A stretch of 64,000 bases of DNA, from contig QVMW01000014.1 of assembly GCA_003417655.1 (NCBI GenBank), positions 1 through 64,000 on the forward strand, given 5' to 3'. A program made the translations under genes and the position numbers. Position 1 is the stretch's first letter. Every line of letters begins with the position of its first letter. The DNA is from Rhodobacteraceae bacterium 63075. GTDB taxonomy: Bacteria > Pseudomonadota > Alphaproteobacteria > Rhodobacterales > Rhodobacteraceae. The notes beneath the pieces are model-generated. The model was not told the origin of the DNA. It ran no database searches and saw only the letters and a list, made by a program, of their open reading frames with translations. Below, piece after piece: positions 33,077 to 41,644 of this stretch.

Positions 33077-34114
33077 TTACAGGCAGTCCGCCAGCCCCTC
33101 GGCAAGGTTGCGAATCAACTGGCCGTAAAGCTCCGGCCCCGGCGCGAGGTCGGAGCCCATCGGATCGAGCACGCCGGTGGTCGCCTCGGAGCCCTCCATG
33201 ACCGCCGCGACGATCCCCGGGTCGAACTGCGGCTCGGACATCACGCAGCTCACATTCTGCTCGGCCACGCGCGCCTGGATCTCGGCGATGCGCGCCGGGC
33301 TCGGGTCGGATGCGTCGGAGATGGAGATCGCGCCAGAGGCGGGGAAATCGAAGGCCGCCTCGAAATACTGGTAGGCGTCATGGAAGACGATGAAATTGCC
33401 CCCGCGCACCGGCTCCAGAATTCCGTTGATCTCGGCTTTCAAGGCGACCAGCTCCTCGCGCGCCGCAGCGGCGTTGGCGTAGTAGGTGCCCGCATTCTCC
33501 GGATCGGCCGCCGAAAGCTGCGCGGCGATGGCATTCAGCCAGACGGTGCCGTTGTCGGGCGAGAGCCAGGAATGCGCGTCATACGCGCCGTGATCATGGC
33601 CTTCATGCGCGTGCTCTTCATGGCCCTCGTGATCTTCGTGCCCTTCATGTTCTTCATGCCCATGGTCGTCATGGGCGTGCTCGTCGTGCCCGTGCTCTTC
33701 ATGGTCGTGCTCGTCATGCCCGTGCGCGTCGTGATCACCGTGAACATGCGCCTCGAAGAGCGCGTTCTCCCGCATCTCCAGCTTGGTCGTCCCGTCAGCT
33801 TCGATGAGCGAGACGACATTCGCACCTTCCGAGAGCGTCCCGAGCGCGTCTTCCATCCACGGCGTGAGGTCCGGCCCGATCCAGAACACAACGTCCGCCT
33901 CCTGCAACGCGCCCGCCTCCGAGGGGCGCAGGTTGTATTCATGCGGGCTGGCGCCGGGTGCGACGACAAGCTCGGGCGCGCCGACACCGTCCATGACGCG
34001 CGCGACGAGCGAATGCACAGGCGCGATATCGACAGCCACGCGGGGCGCCTCCGCCAGCGCGGGTCCGGCCAGCAGCGAGGCCGCGAAAGAAAGGGAAAGG
34101 AGGTTTCTGGACAT
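33077..34114 (-). CDS. znuA: Zinc ABC transporter, substrate-binding protein
   Basis: The 345-residue periplasmic protein has a signal peptide (to about ALAEA, 23) and the cluster A-I zinc ligands His58 (ASPHEY) and His181 (DAHSWLS), with later His and Glu/Asp. Between 123 and 181 lies a loop with about 22 histidines alternating with Asp and Glu, typical of zinc-specific ZnuA. It captures Zn(II) for ZnuBC. The start at 34114 has GGAG six bases upstream; an ATG four codons earlier lacks one. It is divergent from zur-znuC-znuB, with Zur-like boxes between. Confidence 0.93.
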   Translation of the reverse strand: MSRNLLSLSFAASLLAGPALAEAPRVAVDIAPVHSLVARVMDGVGAPELVVAPGASPHEYNLRPSEAGALQEADVVFWIGPDLTPWMEDALGTLSEGANVVSLIEADGTTKLEMRENALFEAHVHGDHDAHGHDEHDHEEHGHDEHAHDDHGHEEHEGHEDHEGHEEHAHEGHDHGAYDAHSWLSPDNGTVWLNAIAAQLSAADPENAGTYYANAAAAREELVALKAEINGILEPVRGGNFIVFHDAYQYFEAAFDFPASGAISISDASDPSPARIAEIQARVAEQNVSCVMSEPQFDPGIVAAVMEGSEATTGVLDPMGSDLAPGPELYGQLIRNLAEGLADCL

Positions 34115-34124
34115 GTTCGGCTCC

Positions 34125-34141
34125 ATGTGATCTTATAACAT
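34125..34141. promoter_or_regulatory. Zur-box-like site 1
   Basis: ATGTGATCTTATAACAT is an imperfect palindrome (ATGT-AT ... AT-ACAT) resembling the Zur consensus with ATGTTATA/TATAACAT arms. It lies 11 bp upstream of the znuA start. Confidence 0.65.
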
Positions 34142-34155
34142 TTAAGACTCGGTAT

Positions 34156-34692
34156 ATGAAATGTGATAATATGACAAGCTCTCCGCGCTCAAAAAACGCC
34201 CCCCTCCCCGGCCCGGTCGGGTTCGAGGCCCATGACCATGCGGGCTGCATCCAAACGGCCCTCGCCGCGGCGGAGGCGCATTGCGCCGAGCACGGGCTGC
34301 GCTTCACGCCCGTCCGGCGCAAGGCGCTGGAGATCCTGCTTCAGGAACACCGCGCGCTCGGGGCCTACGACATGCTCGACCGCCTGCGCGATGCGGGCTT
34401 CGGCTCGCAGCCGCCCGTGGCCTACCGGGCGCTGGAATTTCTCGTGGACAACGGTTTCGCGCACAAGATCGAGCGGCTCAACGCTTTCGTCGCCTGCGCC
34501 CATCCCGGGGCCAGCCATTCGCCCGCCTTCATGATCTGCCGCGATTGTGATTCGGTCGCCGAGACCCATTCCGCCCCCGCGCGCGGCGCCATCGGCGATG
34601 CCGCCCGCGCGAGTGGCTTCCAGATCGAACGCACGGTTGTCGAGGCGCTCGGCCTCTGCCCCGCCTGCGCGGGGAAGGACGCGCATTCATGA
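34156..34692 (+). CDS. zur: Zinc uptake regulator Zur (Fur family)
   Basis: The 178-residue Fur-family repressor has the winged-helix segment LRFTPVRRKALEILLQEHRALGAYDMLDRL and the VAYRALEFLVDNGFAHKIERLNAFVAC core. The zinc-site cysteines are in CRDCDSV and CPAC at the C terminus, and HDHAGC near the start. Its job is to repress znuABC when zinc is replete. Two in-frame ATGs (34156 and 34171) exist and neither has a ribosome site, so the mRNA may be nearly leaderless. The second ATG lies inside Zur-like box 2, implying autoregulation. It overlaps znuC by 4 bp. Confidence 0.9.
   Translation: MKCDNMTSSPRSKNAPLPGPVGFEAHDHAGCIQTALAAAEAHCAEHGLRFTPVRRKALEILLQEHRALGAYDMLDRLRDAGFGSQPPVAYRALEFLVDNGFAHKIERLNAFVACAHPGASHSPAFMICRDCDSVAETHSAPARGAIGDAARASGFQIERTVVEALGLCPACAGKDAHS
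34162..34176. promoter_or_regulatory. Zur-box-like site 2
   Basis: TGTGATAATATGACA is a second imperfect palindrome of the same type (TGT-AT ... AT-ACA), centred 36 bp from site 1. It overlaps the zur start codon region, so it can control zur-znuCB itself. Confidence 0.6.
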
Positions 34693-35462
34693 GCCTTGTA
34701 TCGGTCGAGAATATCAGCGTCGGGTACGGCGCGAACACGGTGTTGCGCGATGTCTCCCTTGCCATCGAGCCGGGCGAGATCGTCACGGTCGTCGGCCCCA
34801 ACGGCTCGGGCAAGACAACGCTCCTGCGCGCCCTGATCGGGGCCACGCGGCCCAAGACCGGAAACATCCGTCGCAAACCCGGCCTGCGCCTCGGCTACGT
34901 CCCGCAGAAGCTGCCGATTGATCCGACCCTGCCGCTGACGGTCGAGCGCTTCCTGCGCCTGCCCGGAAACACGCCGCGCGCGGCCCTTGAGGCGGCGCTT
35001 CAGCGCGCGCGGGTGCCAAGCCTGCTAAACGCCCAGATGTCCGCCCTCTCGGGCGGCCAGCTTCAGCGCGTGCTGCTCGCCCGCGCCCTGATCGGGGAGC
35101 CCGAGATCCTGCTGCTCGACGAGGCCACGCAGGGCCTCGACCAGCCCGGCTCGGCGGCCTTCTACCGCCAGATCGAGGCGGTCCGCCAGGACACCGGCTG
35201 CGCCGTCGTCATGATCAGCCACGAGCTGCACGTGGTGATGAGCGCCTCCGACCGCGTGATCTGCCTCAACGGTCATGTCTGCTGCGAAGGCACGCCCGAC
35301 ATCGTCTCCGCCGCCCCCGAATACCGCGCCCTCTTCGGGAGCGGCACGGGTGGCGCGCTGGCGCTCTACCGCCACGATCACGACCACGCCCATGACGGGG
35401 CCTGCGGGCACGACCATGCCGATCACGATACGGGCGATGAAAAAGCGGAGGCCGCCGAATAA
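34689..35462 (+). CDS. znuC: Zinc ABC transporter, ATP-binding protein with His-rich tail
   Basis: The 257-residue ATPase has Walker A GPNGSGKTT near 38-46, the signature LSGGQLQRVLLARAL, Walker B ILLLDEAT and the switch SHELHVV. After residue about 225 the protein carries a histidine-rich tail (YRHDHDHAHDGACGHDHADHD), absent from most ABC ATPases, which could bind zinc on the cytosolic side. It energises ZnuB. The start overlaps the zur stop (ATGA) and its TAA overlaps the znuB ATG. Confidence 0.93.
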   Translation: MSLVSVENISVGYGANTVLRDVSLAIEPGEIVTVVGPNGSGKTTLLRALIGATRPKTGNIRRKPGLRLGYVPQKLPIDPTLPLTVERFLRLPGNTPRAALEAALQRARVPSLLNAQMSALSGGQLQRVLLARALIGEPEILLLDEATQGLDQPGSAAFYRQIEAVRQDTGCAVVMISHELHVVMSASDRVICLNGHVCCEGTPDIVSAAPEYRALFGSGTGGALALYRHDHDHAHDGACGHDHADHDTGDEKAEAAE

Positions 35463-36250
35463 TGCTGGATGATTTCATGACCCGCGCGACACTCGCCGGG
35501 GTCGGCGTCGCCTTCGCGGCCGCGCCGCTCGGAAGCTTCGTCGTCTGGCGCCGCATGGCCTATTTCGGCGATGCCACGGCCCATGCCGCCATTCTCGGCG
35601 TCGCCCTGTCGCTGGCGCTGCAAATGTCCATCTTCGCCGGCGCGATGGCCATCGCGCTCATCATGGCCATGACCGTCACCCTGCTGACGGGCCGTGGCTA
35701 CGCGATGGACACGCTCCTGGGCGTGCTGGCCCATTCCGCGCTCGCCTTCGGGCTGGTGGCGGTCTCCTTCCTCTCGGGTATCCGCATCGACCTCATGGCC
35801 TATCTTTTCGGCGATATCCTCGCCGTCTCCCGCAGCGATCTCGCGGTGATCTGGGGCGGCGCTGCGCTTGTCGTCGGGCTGATTGGCTGGCGCTGGTCGG
35901 CCCTGCTCACCGCGACATTGAGCGAAGAGCTGGCCTATGCCAGCGGCGTCAATCCCAAGCGCGAGCAATTGGTCCTGACCTTTTCGCTGGCGATCACCGT
36001 CGCCGTCGCGATCAAGGTTGTTGGCGTGTTGCTGATCGCGGCCATGCTGATCATCCCTGCCGCCGCCGCCCGCCCGCTGGCCAGAACGCCCGAGCAGATG
36101 GCCGTGGCAGGTGCCGCGATCGGGGCCTTTTCGGCCATCGCGGGCCTGCGCGCGGCCTACCTGCTCGACACGCCGGCCGGCCCCTCGATCGTCTGTGTCG
36201 CCGCGCTGGTCTTCGTCGCGACAAGCCTGCTCAGGACAGCGCGCGCCTGA
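35462..36250 (+). CDS. znuB: Zinc ABC transporter, permease
   Basis: The 262-residue membrane protein of the ABC-3 family has about eight hydrophobic segments. It carries the family motifs FVVWRRMAYFGDATAHAAILGVALSLAL and KVVGVLLIAAMLIIPAAAAR. It forms the zinc channel with ZnuA and ZnuC. It overlaps znuC by one base and ends 7 bp from the convergent oxidoreductase gene. Confidence 0.93.
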   Translation: MLDDFMTRATLAGVGVAFAAAPLGSFVVWRRMAYFGDATAHAAILGVALSLALQMSIFAGAMAIALIMAMTVTLLTGRGYAMDTLLGVLAHSALAFGLVAVSFLSGIRIDLMAYLFGDILAVSRSDLAVIWGGAALVVGLIGWRWSALLTATLSEELAYASGVNPKREQLVLTFSLAITVAVAIKVVGVLLIAAMLIIPAAAARPLARTPEQMAVAGAAIGAFSAIAGLRAAYLLDTPAGPSIVCVAALVFVATSLLRTARA

Positions 36251-36257
36251 GCCGCGC

Positions 36258-37238
36258 TCACGCCACCTTCAGAACGATCTTCCCGATATGGGTGCTGCCT
36301 TCCATCCGCTCATGCGCGCGGGCGGCGTCTTCGAGCGCGAAGACCTCGTCCATCACCGGCGCCACGCGCCCCGCATCGAGCAGCGGCCAGACATGTTCCT
36401 TCAGCTCCTCGGCGATCCGCGCCTTGGCAAGGTCCGATTGCGGGCGCAGCGTGCTGCCTGTGATCGTCAGCCGCCGCGCCATGACCTGCGCGAAATTGAG
36501 CTCCACTTTCGGACCGCTCAGAAAGGCGATCTGCACCAGTCGCCCGTCATCGGCCAGCGCGCGGATGTTGCGCGGGATGTAATCGCCGCCCACCATGTCG
36601 AGGACGAGATTTGCCCCGCCCTCGGCCTTGAGCACCTCGACGAAGTCCTCCTCGCGGTAGTTCATCACCCGCTCCGCCCCGAGCGCGCGGCAGGCCTCGG
36701 CCTTCTCCGCGTTGCCGACGGTCGTGAAGACACGCGCCCCGAAAATATTTGCCAGCTGGATCGCCGTCGTCCCGATCCCCGAGGAGCCGCCATGCACCAG
36801 GAAACGCTCGCCCGCCTGAAGCCCCCCGCGCTGGAACACGTTGGTCCAGACGGTGAAGAAGGTCTCCGGCAGGCAGGCCGCCTCCTTGAGGCCCATGCCC
36901 TCCGGCACGGGCAGCGCATGGGCCGCGGGAGTCGTCACGTATTCCGCATAGCCCCCGCCGGGCAGGAGCGCGCAGACCTTGTCGCCCACGCGCCATTCGC
37001 TCACGCCCGCGCCGATGGCGGCGACTTCCCCGCTCGCCTCCAGCCCCGGCAGATCGCTCGCGCCCTTGGGCGGCGCATAGGCACCCGCCCGTTGCAGCGC
37101 GTCGGGGCGGTTCACCCCGGCATAGGCCACCTTGATCAGGATCTCCCCGTGGCGCGGCTCAGGCCGCGCGCGCTCGGCAAGCTTGAGTACATCCGGAGCG
37201 CCCGGCTCCGTGATCTCGATCACTTTCATCGCTGTCAT
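36258..37238 (-). CDS. NAD(P)H quinone oxidoreductase, PIG3-like (zinc-free MDR)
   Basis: The 326-residue medium-chain dehydrogenase/reductase lacks the catalytic zinc ligands. It shows YAGVNRPDALQRAGAYAPPKGASDLPGLEASGEV, the nucleotide loop VHGGSSGIGTTAIQLA near 148, and GSTLRPQS, which together are the PIG3/quinone oxidoreductase pattern. It reduces quinones or electrophilic enones with NADPH. It starts 1 bp after the coq9 stop, which suggests co-transcription and a possible quinone connection. Confidence 0.88.
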   Translation of the reverse strand: MTAMKVIEITEPGAPDVLKLAERARPEPRHGEILIKVAYAGVNRPDALQRAGAYAPPKGASDLPGLEASGEVAAIGAGVSEWRVGDKVCALLPGGGYAEYVTTPAAHALPVPEGMGLKEAACLPETFFTVWTNVFQRGGLQAGERFLVHGGSSGIGTTAIQLANIFGARVFTTVGNAEKAEACRALGAERVMNYREEDFVEVLKAEGGANLVLDMVGGDYIPRNIRALADDGRLVQIAFLSGPKVELNFAQVMARRLTITGSTLRPQSDLAKARIAEELKEHVWPLLDAGRVAPVMDEVFALEDAARAHERMEGSTHIGKIVLKVA

Positions 37239-37239
37239 C

Positions 37240-37902
37240 CTATCTCTTCACATGTCCCGGCATGTCGCCAGAGCCGCCCGGCGCGCGGACGGCTTCACTC
37301 ACCTTGTCGAAAACGCCGCCGAACAGCTTGTTCTTGCGCACCCCCGCCTTGACCTTCTCGAATTGCATCACGTTCTCGATGCGCCGGTCGAGAAAGGCCC
37401 ATGTGTCGGCATGGCCCTCGCTGTCGTCACCGAGCCAGAAAAGCACCGTCGAGGAATAGACCCCCGAAAGCGTCGCGCGCTTGGTATACCAGTTGAGATC
37501 GCGCGAGCTGTCGCCCAGCGCATTCCAGATCGCGTCGCAAGTCTCCCAGATGAGCCGCGCCCCTTCCGGCGCATAGGCCGGCAGCGCGAAATGCGTCATG
37601 CCGCGGCGCACGAGCTCCTTGTCCTGTGCCACCTCCAGCCGCAGCCGGACGGCATGGGCGATTCGGTCACGGAACCGCATGGCCTCAAGATCGGCCTTCT
37701 CCAACGCCTCGCACATCAGCGCATCGCCGCGCTTGTGATAGGCCACCGCGAGATCGGCCGCGCCGCGCGGACAGATGCCGCGCGCAAGCGCCGGCTCGAG
37801 CCCGCTGTCTTCCATGGCGGCCTCGAAAGCCGCCTCGCTCCAACCGTCAAAGGGCACATGCGGCAAGGCCGCGTCGAGCAGTTTGTCTTTCACATCAGCC
37901 AT
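37240..37902 (-). CDS. COQ9-family ubiquinone biosynthesis protein
   Basis: The 220-residue protein fits the COQ9 family: KLLDAALPHVPFDGWSEAAFEAAM at the N terminus, a TetR-like helical body and the lipid-binding C-terminal block DLNWYTKRATLSGVYSSTVLFWLGDDS. COQ9 presents lipid intermediates to the hydroxylase COQ7 in ubiquinone synthesis. In alphaproteobacteria this gene characteristically lies divergent from rpsU, exactly as here. Confidence 0.9.
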   Translation of the reverse strand: MADVKDKLLDAALPHVPFDGWSEAAFEAAMEDSGLEPALARGICPRGAADLAVAYHKRGDALMCEALEKADLEAMRFRDRIAHAVRLRLEVAQDKELVRRGMTHFALPAYAPEGARLIWETCDAIWNALGDSSRDLNWYTKRATLSGVYSSTVLFWLGDDSEGHADTWAFLDRRIENVMQFEKVKAGVRKNKLFGGVFDKVSEAVRAPGGSGDMPGHVKR

Positions 37903-38006
37903 GTCAGCCTCCTTGCAGGCACCCTAGACAAATCCGCCGGGCTATGCTAGACATTCGCTTCCTGCAAATCCTTGCAACTTCAACTTAGAAAGGTGGTGAA
38001 AACCAC

Positions 38007-38213
38007 ATGCAGGTTAGTGTTCGCGACAACAATGTCGATCAGGCGCTCCGCGCCCTGAAGAAAAAGCTCCAGCGTGAGGGTGTTTTTCGCGAGATGAAGC
38101 TTCGGCAGCATTTCGAGAAACCGTCCGAGAAAAAAGCGCGCGAGAAGGCCGAAGCGATTCGCCGCCAGCGCAAGCTGGCTCGCAAGAAAGCCCAGCGCGA
38201 AGGTCTGCTCTGA
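38007..38213 (+). CDS. rpsU: 30S ribosomal protein S21
   Basis: The 68-residue basic protein shows [31 protein letters not shown] and the lysine/arginine-rich C terminus ([17 protein letters not shown]) of S21. It binds 16S rRNA near the anti-Shine-Dalgarno. A strong purine-rich ribosome site (GAAAGGTGG) precedes it and a terminator follows at 38252. Confidence 0.95.
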   Translation: MQVSVRDNNVDQALRALKKKLQREGVFREMKLRQHFEKPSEKKAREKAEAIRRQRKLARKKAQREGLL

Positions 38214-38251
38214 GCGGCCTTAGGTCGGAGCTTCTCTGACACGAAAAGACG

Positions 38252-38287
38252 AAACCTCCGTAGCGCAAGTTGCGGGGGTTTTCTTTT
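38252..38287 (+). terminator. Rho-independent terminator of rpsU
   Basis: AACCTCCG pairs with CGGGGGTT (one G-U), closing a 12-nt loop, followed by TTCTTTT. It begins 38 bp after the stop codon. Confidence 0.8.
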
Positions 38288-38401
38288 GTCCGGTCGGACC
38301 GCCCCCTTTGCAGATCAACCCTGCGTCAGCGCACGAGGGCGGCCCTGTTCATTTCCCCGTAAATCATTACCTTCGGCGCAGAAACTGAAAGGAGCCTCAA
38401 C

Positions 38402-39274
38402 ATGAGCGATTCATACACGCCTCCAAAGGTCTGGACCTGGGACCAGGAAAGCGGCGGGCGCTTCGCCTCCATCAACCGGCCCATAGCCGGCCCCACCCAT
38501 GACAAGGAGCTGCCCGTCGGCAAGCACCCGCTCCAGCTCTACTCGCTGGCAACGCCCAACGGCGTGAAGATCACCGTCCTGCTCGAAGAACTGCTGGCCG
38601 CTGGCCATACGGGCGCCGAGTATGACGCCTGGCTCATCAATATCGGCGAGGGCGACCAGTTCGGCTCCGGCTTCGTGGAGATCAACCCCAATTCCAAGAT
38701 CCCCGCCCTGATGGACCATTCCGAAACGCCGCCCCGCCGGATGTTCGAAAGCGGCTCGATCATGCTGCAACTGGCCGAGAAGTTCGGTGCCTTCCTCCCC
38801 GAGGATGCCGCCGGGCGCGCCGAATGCCTCAACTGGCTCTTCTGGCAGATGGGCTCCGCGCCCTATCTGGGCGGCGGCTTCGGACATTTCTACGCCTACG
38901 CGCCTGAGAAGTGGCAATACCCCATCGACCGCTTCGCCATGGAGGTCAAACGTCAGCTTGACGTGCTCGACCGCCGCCTGGCCGAAACAGAGTATCTCGC
39001 AGGCGACGACTACACCATCGCCGACATGGCCAACTGGGCCTGGTATGGCCAGCTCGTCCTTGGCCGCCTCTACGATGCCGCCGAATTCCTCGACGTGACA
39101 AGCTACAAGAACGTCATGCGCTGGGCCGAGGCCATCGACGCGCGCGCGCCCGTCCAGCGCGGCCGCATGGTCAACCGTGCCTTCGGCGAGCTTTCAAGCC
39201 AGCTCCGCGAGCGGCATGACGCCTCGGATTTCGAGACGAAGACCCAGGACAAGCTCGAGCCCGAGGAAAGCTAG
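38402..39274 (+). CDS. yghU: Glutathione-dependent disulfide-bond oxidoreductase, YghU-like
   Basis: This 290-residue glutathione transferase-fold protein is typical of the Nu class: a long N-terminal extension with YTPPKVWTWDQ and GRFASINRPIAGPTH. The thioredoxin-like domain is LYSLATPNGVKITVLLEEL, with FVEINPNSKIPAL and FESGSIMLQLAE. The helical domain has LNWLFWQMGSAPYLGGGFGHFY. E. coli YghU binds two glutathiones and reduces disulfides. It stands alone; its stop codon overlaps the stop of the convergent flavodoxin gene in one CTAG. Confidence 0.92.
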   Translation: MSDSYTPPKVWTWDQESGGRFASINRPIAGPTHDKELPVGKHPLQLYSLATPNGVKITVLLEELLAAGHTGAEYDAWLINIGEGDQFGSGFVEINPNSKIPALMDHSETPPRRMFESGSIMLQLAEKFGAFLPEDAAGRAECLNWLFWQMGSAPYLGGGFGHFYAYAPEKWQYPIDRFAMEVKRQLDVLDRRLAETEYLAGDDYTIADMANWAWYGQLVLGRLYDAAEFLDVTSYKNVMRWAEAIDARAPVQRGRMVNRAFGELSSQLRERHDASDFETKTQDKLEPEES

Positions 39275-39834
39275 CCCCCCCGCGCCCAGCGCGCGCAGGC
39301 CGCGTGAAAACGCCTTGCAAAACGGCGGGCGGTGGTGACATCGCCCGCCCTGATCATCTGCGCCTTGTCGCGCACGGAGGTGGCCCCCATCCCGAGACAA
39401 TAGCCATCTTCGTTGATCCCCTCCTTCTCCGGGTTCACCGGCGCGCCGATATCGTCCACCCCGACCCAGATCATCCCGTGCTGCGCGGCGAATACAGCGA
39501 GTTGAATGAGCGAGGTCATCTTGTCGCCGCTGGCATAGCTGCCCACGGTCATCCCGGCCGCCATTTTCCCGCTCCAGCCATCCTCGCTTCCCCAGATGTC
39601 GCTCGAAGCATCCATGAAGGCTTTGAAAGGCGACGAGATGCTGCCCATGTAGGTCGGCGCCGCGAAGACGATGCCATCGGCGCGCCGCATCGCCAACCAA
39701 TCCGCATCGCCAAGCGATGTGACATCGGCGAGATGGACAGCCGCGCCCAAGGCTTCCAGTTCGCCCGCGAAAACCTCCGCCAGCCGTCGGGTATGCCCGC
39801 TTCCCGAATGAAAACTCACGACAATCTCAACCAA
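39271..39834 (-). CDS. Flavodoxin / NAD(P)H-quinone oxidoreductase family protein
   Basis: The 187-residue flavodoxin-fold protein has the FMN-phosphate loop SFHSGSGHTRRLAEVF and the second FMN loop APTYMGSISSPFKAFMDASS, as in WrbA-like and NADPH-dependent FMN reductases. It probably reduces quinones with FMN. I chose TTG at 39834 as start (protein (M)VEIVVSFHSG) because AAGGAG lies six bases upstream; the frame is open much further back but without a site. The ribosome site overlaps the T-rich half of the intergenic repeat. Confidence 0.8.
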   Translation of the reverse strand: MVEIVVSFHSGSGHTRRLAEVFAGELEALGAAVHLADVTSLGDADWLAMRRADGIVFAAPTYMGSISSPFKAFMDASSDIWGSEDGWSGKMAAGMTVGSYASGDKMTSLIQLAVFAAQHGMIWVGVDDIGAPVNPEKEGINEDGYCLGMGATSVRDKAQMIRAGDVTTARRFARRFHAACARWARGG

Positions 39835-39843
39835 ACCCAGCTC

Positions 39844-39890
39844 CTTCTTCTTGCCGAAAATATCCCGGGGGTGTGGGGGCTGGCCCCCAC
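39844..39890. repeat. Intergenic repeat, T-rich half with GC hairpin, copy B
   Basis: CTTCTTCTTGCCGAAAATATCCC (39844-39866) repeats the element at 9493-9515. It is followed by the hairpin GTGGGGGC-TG-GCCCCCAC (39873-39890). Further on, TACGCGGTGGCTGC (39930-39943) recurs at 61275-61288. Confidence 0.55.
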
Positions 39891-39951
39891 AATCTCCCGA
39901 CTCCGCGCAGCAAGTGCGCTTGGCCGGGTTACGCGGTGGCTGCGCAAACTG

Positions 39952-39984
39952 CCCGGTCGGATTTCGCGAAGCGAAATTCGAAAC
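39952..39984. repeat. Intergenic repeat, palindromic half, copy B
   Basis: CCCGGTCGGATTT-CGCGAAGCG-AAATTCGAAAC contains the palindrome ATTTCGC-GAA-GCGAAAT. It ends one base before the stop codon of the GMC oxidoreductase gene. It matches copy A at 1863-1892 in the same position relative to its gene. Confidence 0.6.
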
Positions 39985-39985
39985 A

Positions 39986-41566
39986 TCATCCCCGCACCAT
40001 CCCCTCCGCCACCTTCTCGGCAATCATGATGGTTGGCGCATTGGTGTTCCCGCTCACGATCCGGGGCATCACGCTAGCATCCACGACCCGCAGGTTGCCC
40101 ACTGCCTTCATCCGGCAGTCCGCATCCAGCGGCGCATCCTCTTCCACGCCCATGCGCACCGTGCAGGTGGGGTGGAAAATCGTCGTGCCGATATCCCCCG
40201 CCGCGCGGGCCAGCGCGCCCTCCTCGCTCACATCCGCCCCGGGGAGCATCTCCTCGGGCGCATATTTCGCCAGTTCCGGGCGCGCCATGATCTCGCGCAC
40301 CTGCCGGATCGCCGCCACGGCCACCGCCCGGTCGCCCTCGGTGCTCAGGTAGTTCGGCGCGATGCGCGGCGGCTTCGTGGGGTCAGGCGAGGTGATCTCG
40401 ACAGTGCCCCGGCTCTCGGGCCGCAGGTTGCACACGCTTGTCGTCATCGCCGGGAAATCATGCAGCGGCTCGCCGAAGGCATTCAGCGAAAGCGGCTGGA
40501 CGTGATATTCGAGGTCCGCCGTGGCCAGGTCCGGTCGGCTCCTGGAGAATGCGCCGAGCTGGCTTGGCGCCATGCTCATCGGGCCCGACCGCCGCAGCAG
40601 ATATTCCAGCCCGATCTTCGCCTTGCCCCAAACCGAGCCTGCCAGCGTGTTGAGCGTCAGCGCGTTCTCGAGCCGGAAGATCGTGCGAAGCTGCAAATGG
40701 TCCTGCAAATTCGCGCCGACAGCGGGCAAATCGGCCTTCACCTCGATGCCGTGGCGGCCCAGCAGCGCCGCCGGCCCCAGCCCCGAGAGCTGCAAGATCT
40801 GCGGCGAGCCGATCGCCCCCGCGCTCAGCACCACCTCGCCGCCGCAGCGCGCCGTCTCCGAGCGCCCGCCGCACGCGTATTCCACGCCGGTGACCTGCCC
40901 CTCTTCGACCACAAGCCGCGTCACATGCGCCCCGGTGATCGTTTCGATCCGCCCTTTCGGCGCGCCGCGCAGGAAGGCCTTCGCAGTGGTCATACGCCAG
41001 CCACCGCGCTGGTTCACCCGGAAATATCCCACGCCTTCATTGTCGCCGCGGTTGAAATCCTCCACGCTCGGCAGCCCCCAGCCCACCGCCGCATCGCGCC
41101 AGTCGTCCAGAAGCTCCCAATGCAGGCGCTGCTCCTCCACGCGCCATTCGCCGCCCTGCCCATGCATCTCGTCGGCCCCGGCATAATAGTCCTCGGAGCG
41201 CTTGAAATAGGGCAGCACATCTTCCCAGCCCCAGCCCGTCAGCCCCATCTGCCGCCAGCCGTCATAGTCCGCCGCCTGCCCGCGCAGGTAGAGCATCCCG
41301 TTGATCGCCGAGCACCCGCCAAGCAGCTTGCCGCGCGGATAAAGCAGGCTCCGGCCATTCAGCCCCGCCTCGGCCTCGGTGCGAAACATCCAGTCGGTGC
41401 GCGGGTTGCCGATGCAGTAGAGATATCCCATCGGAATATGAACCCAGTGATACCTGTCGCTGCCGCCCGCCTCGAGCAACAGCACCCTGCGGCCCGCATC
41501 GGCCAGCCGCCGCGCCATGACGCAGCCCGCGCTGCCGGCCCCTATGACGATATGATCCCAGGCCAC
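39986..41566 (-). CDS. GMC-family FAD oxidoreductase (choline dehydrogenase-like)
   Basis: The 526-residue flavoprotein begins VAWDHIVIGAGSAGCVMARRL (Rossmann GxGxxG). It has GGCSAINGMLYLRGQAADYD, the GMC signature SAGAIGSPQILQLSG, and the catalytic His and Asn in FHPTCTVRMG and SGNTNAPTIMIAEK. It oxidises an alcohol, with choline or a long-chain or polyethylene-glycol-type alcohol as candidates. The start is GTG at 41566 with GGAGG seven bases upstream. No betaine aldehyde dehydrogenase or BetI is adjacent, so a betA assignment is not justified. Confidence 0.88.
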   Translation of the reverse strand: MAWDHIVIGAGSAGCVMARRLADAGRRVLLLEAGGSDRYHWVHIPMGYLYCIGNPRTDWMFRTEAEAGLNGRSLLYPRGKLLGGCSAINGMLYLRGQAADYDGWRQMGLTGWGWEDVLPYFKRSEDYYAGADEMHGQGGEWRVEEQRLHWELLDDWRDAAVGWGLPSVEDFNRGDNEGVGYFRVNQRGGWRMTTAKAFLRGAPKGRIETITGAHVTRLVVEEGQVTGVEYACGGRSETARCGGEVVLSAGAIGSPQILQLSGLGPAALLGRHGIEVKADLPAVGANLQDHLQLRTIFRLENALTLNTLAGSVWGKAKIGLEYLLRRSGPMSMAPSQLGAFSRSRPDLATADLEYHVQPLSLNAFGEPLHDFPAMTTSVCNLRPESRGTVEITSPDPTKPPRIAPNYLSTEGDRAVAVAAIRQVREIMARPELAKYAPEEMLPGADVSEEGALARAAGDIGTTIFHPTCTVRMGVEEDAPLDADCRMKAVGNLRVVDASVMPRIVSGNTNAPTIMIAEKVAEGMVRG

Positions 41567-41644
41567 CTTCCCGCCTCCCTGCGCATCCGCTCCGAAGCTA
41601 CCGGCAAACCCGGCGCGCCGAAAGCCCCGCATCGCGGCAAGCGC

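Noticed and set aside
39986..41566. Assignment of the GMC oxidoreductase as choline dehydrogenase betA
   Set aside because: Family-level motifs fit, but no betB, betC, betI or choline transporter is adjacent, so the substrate stays open.
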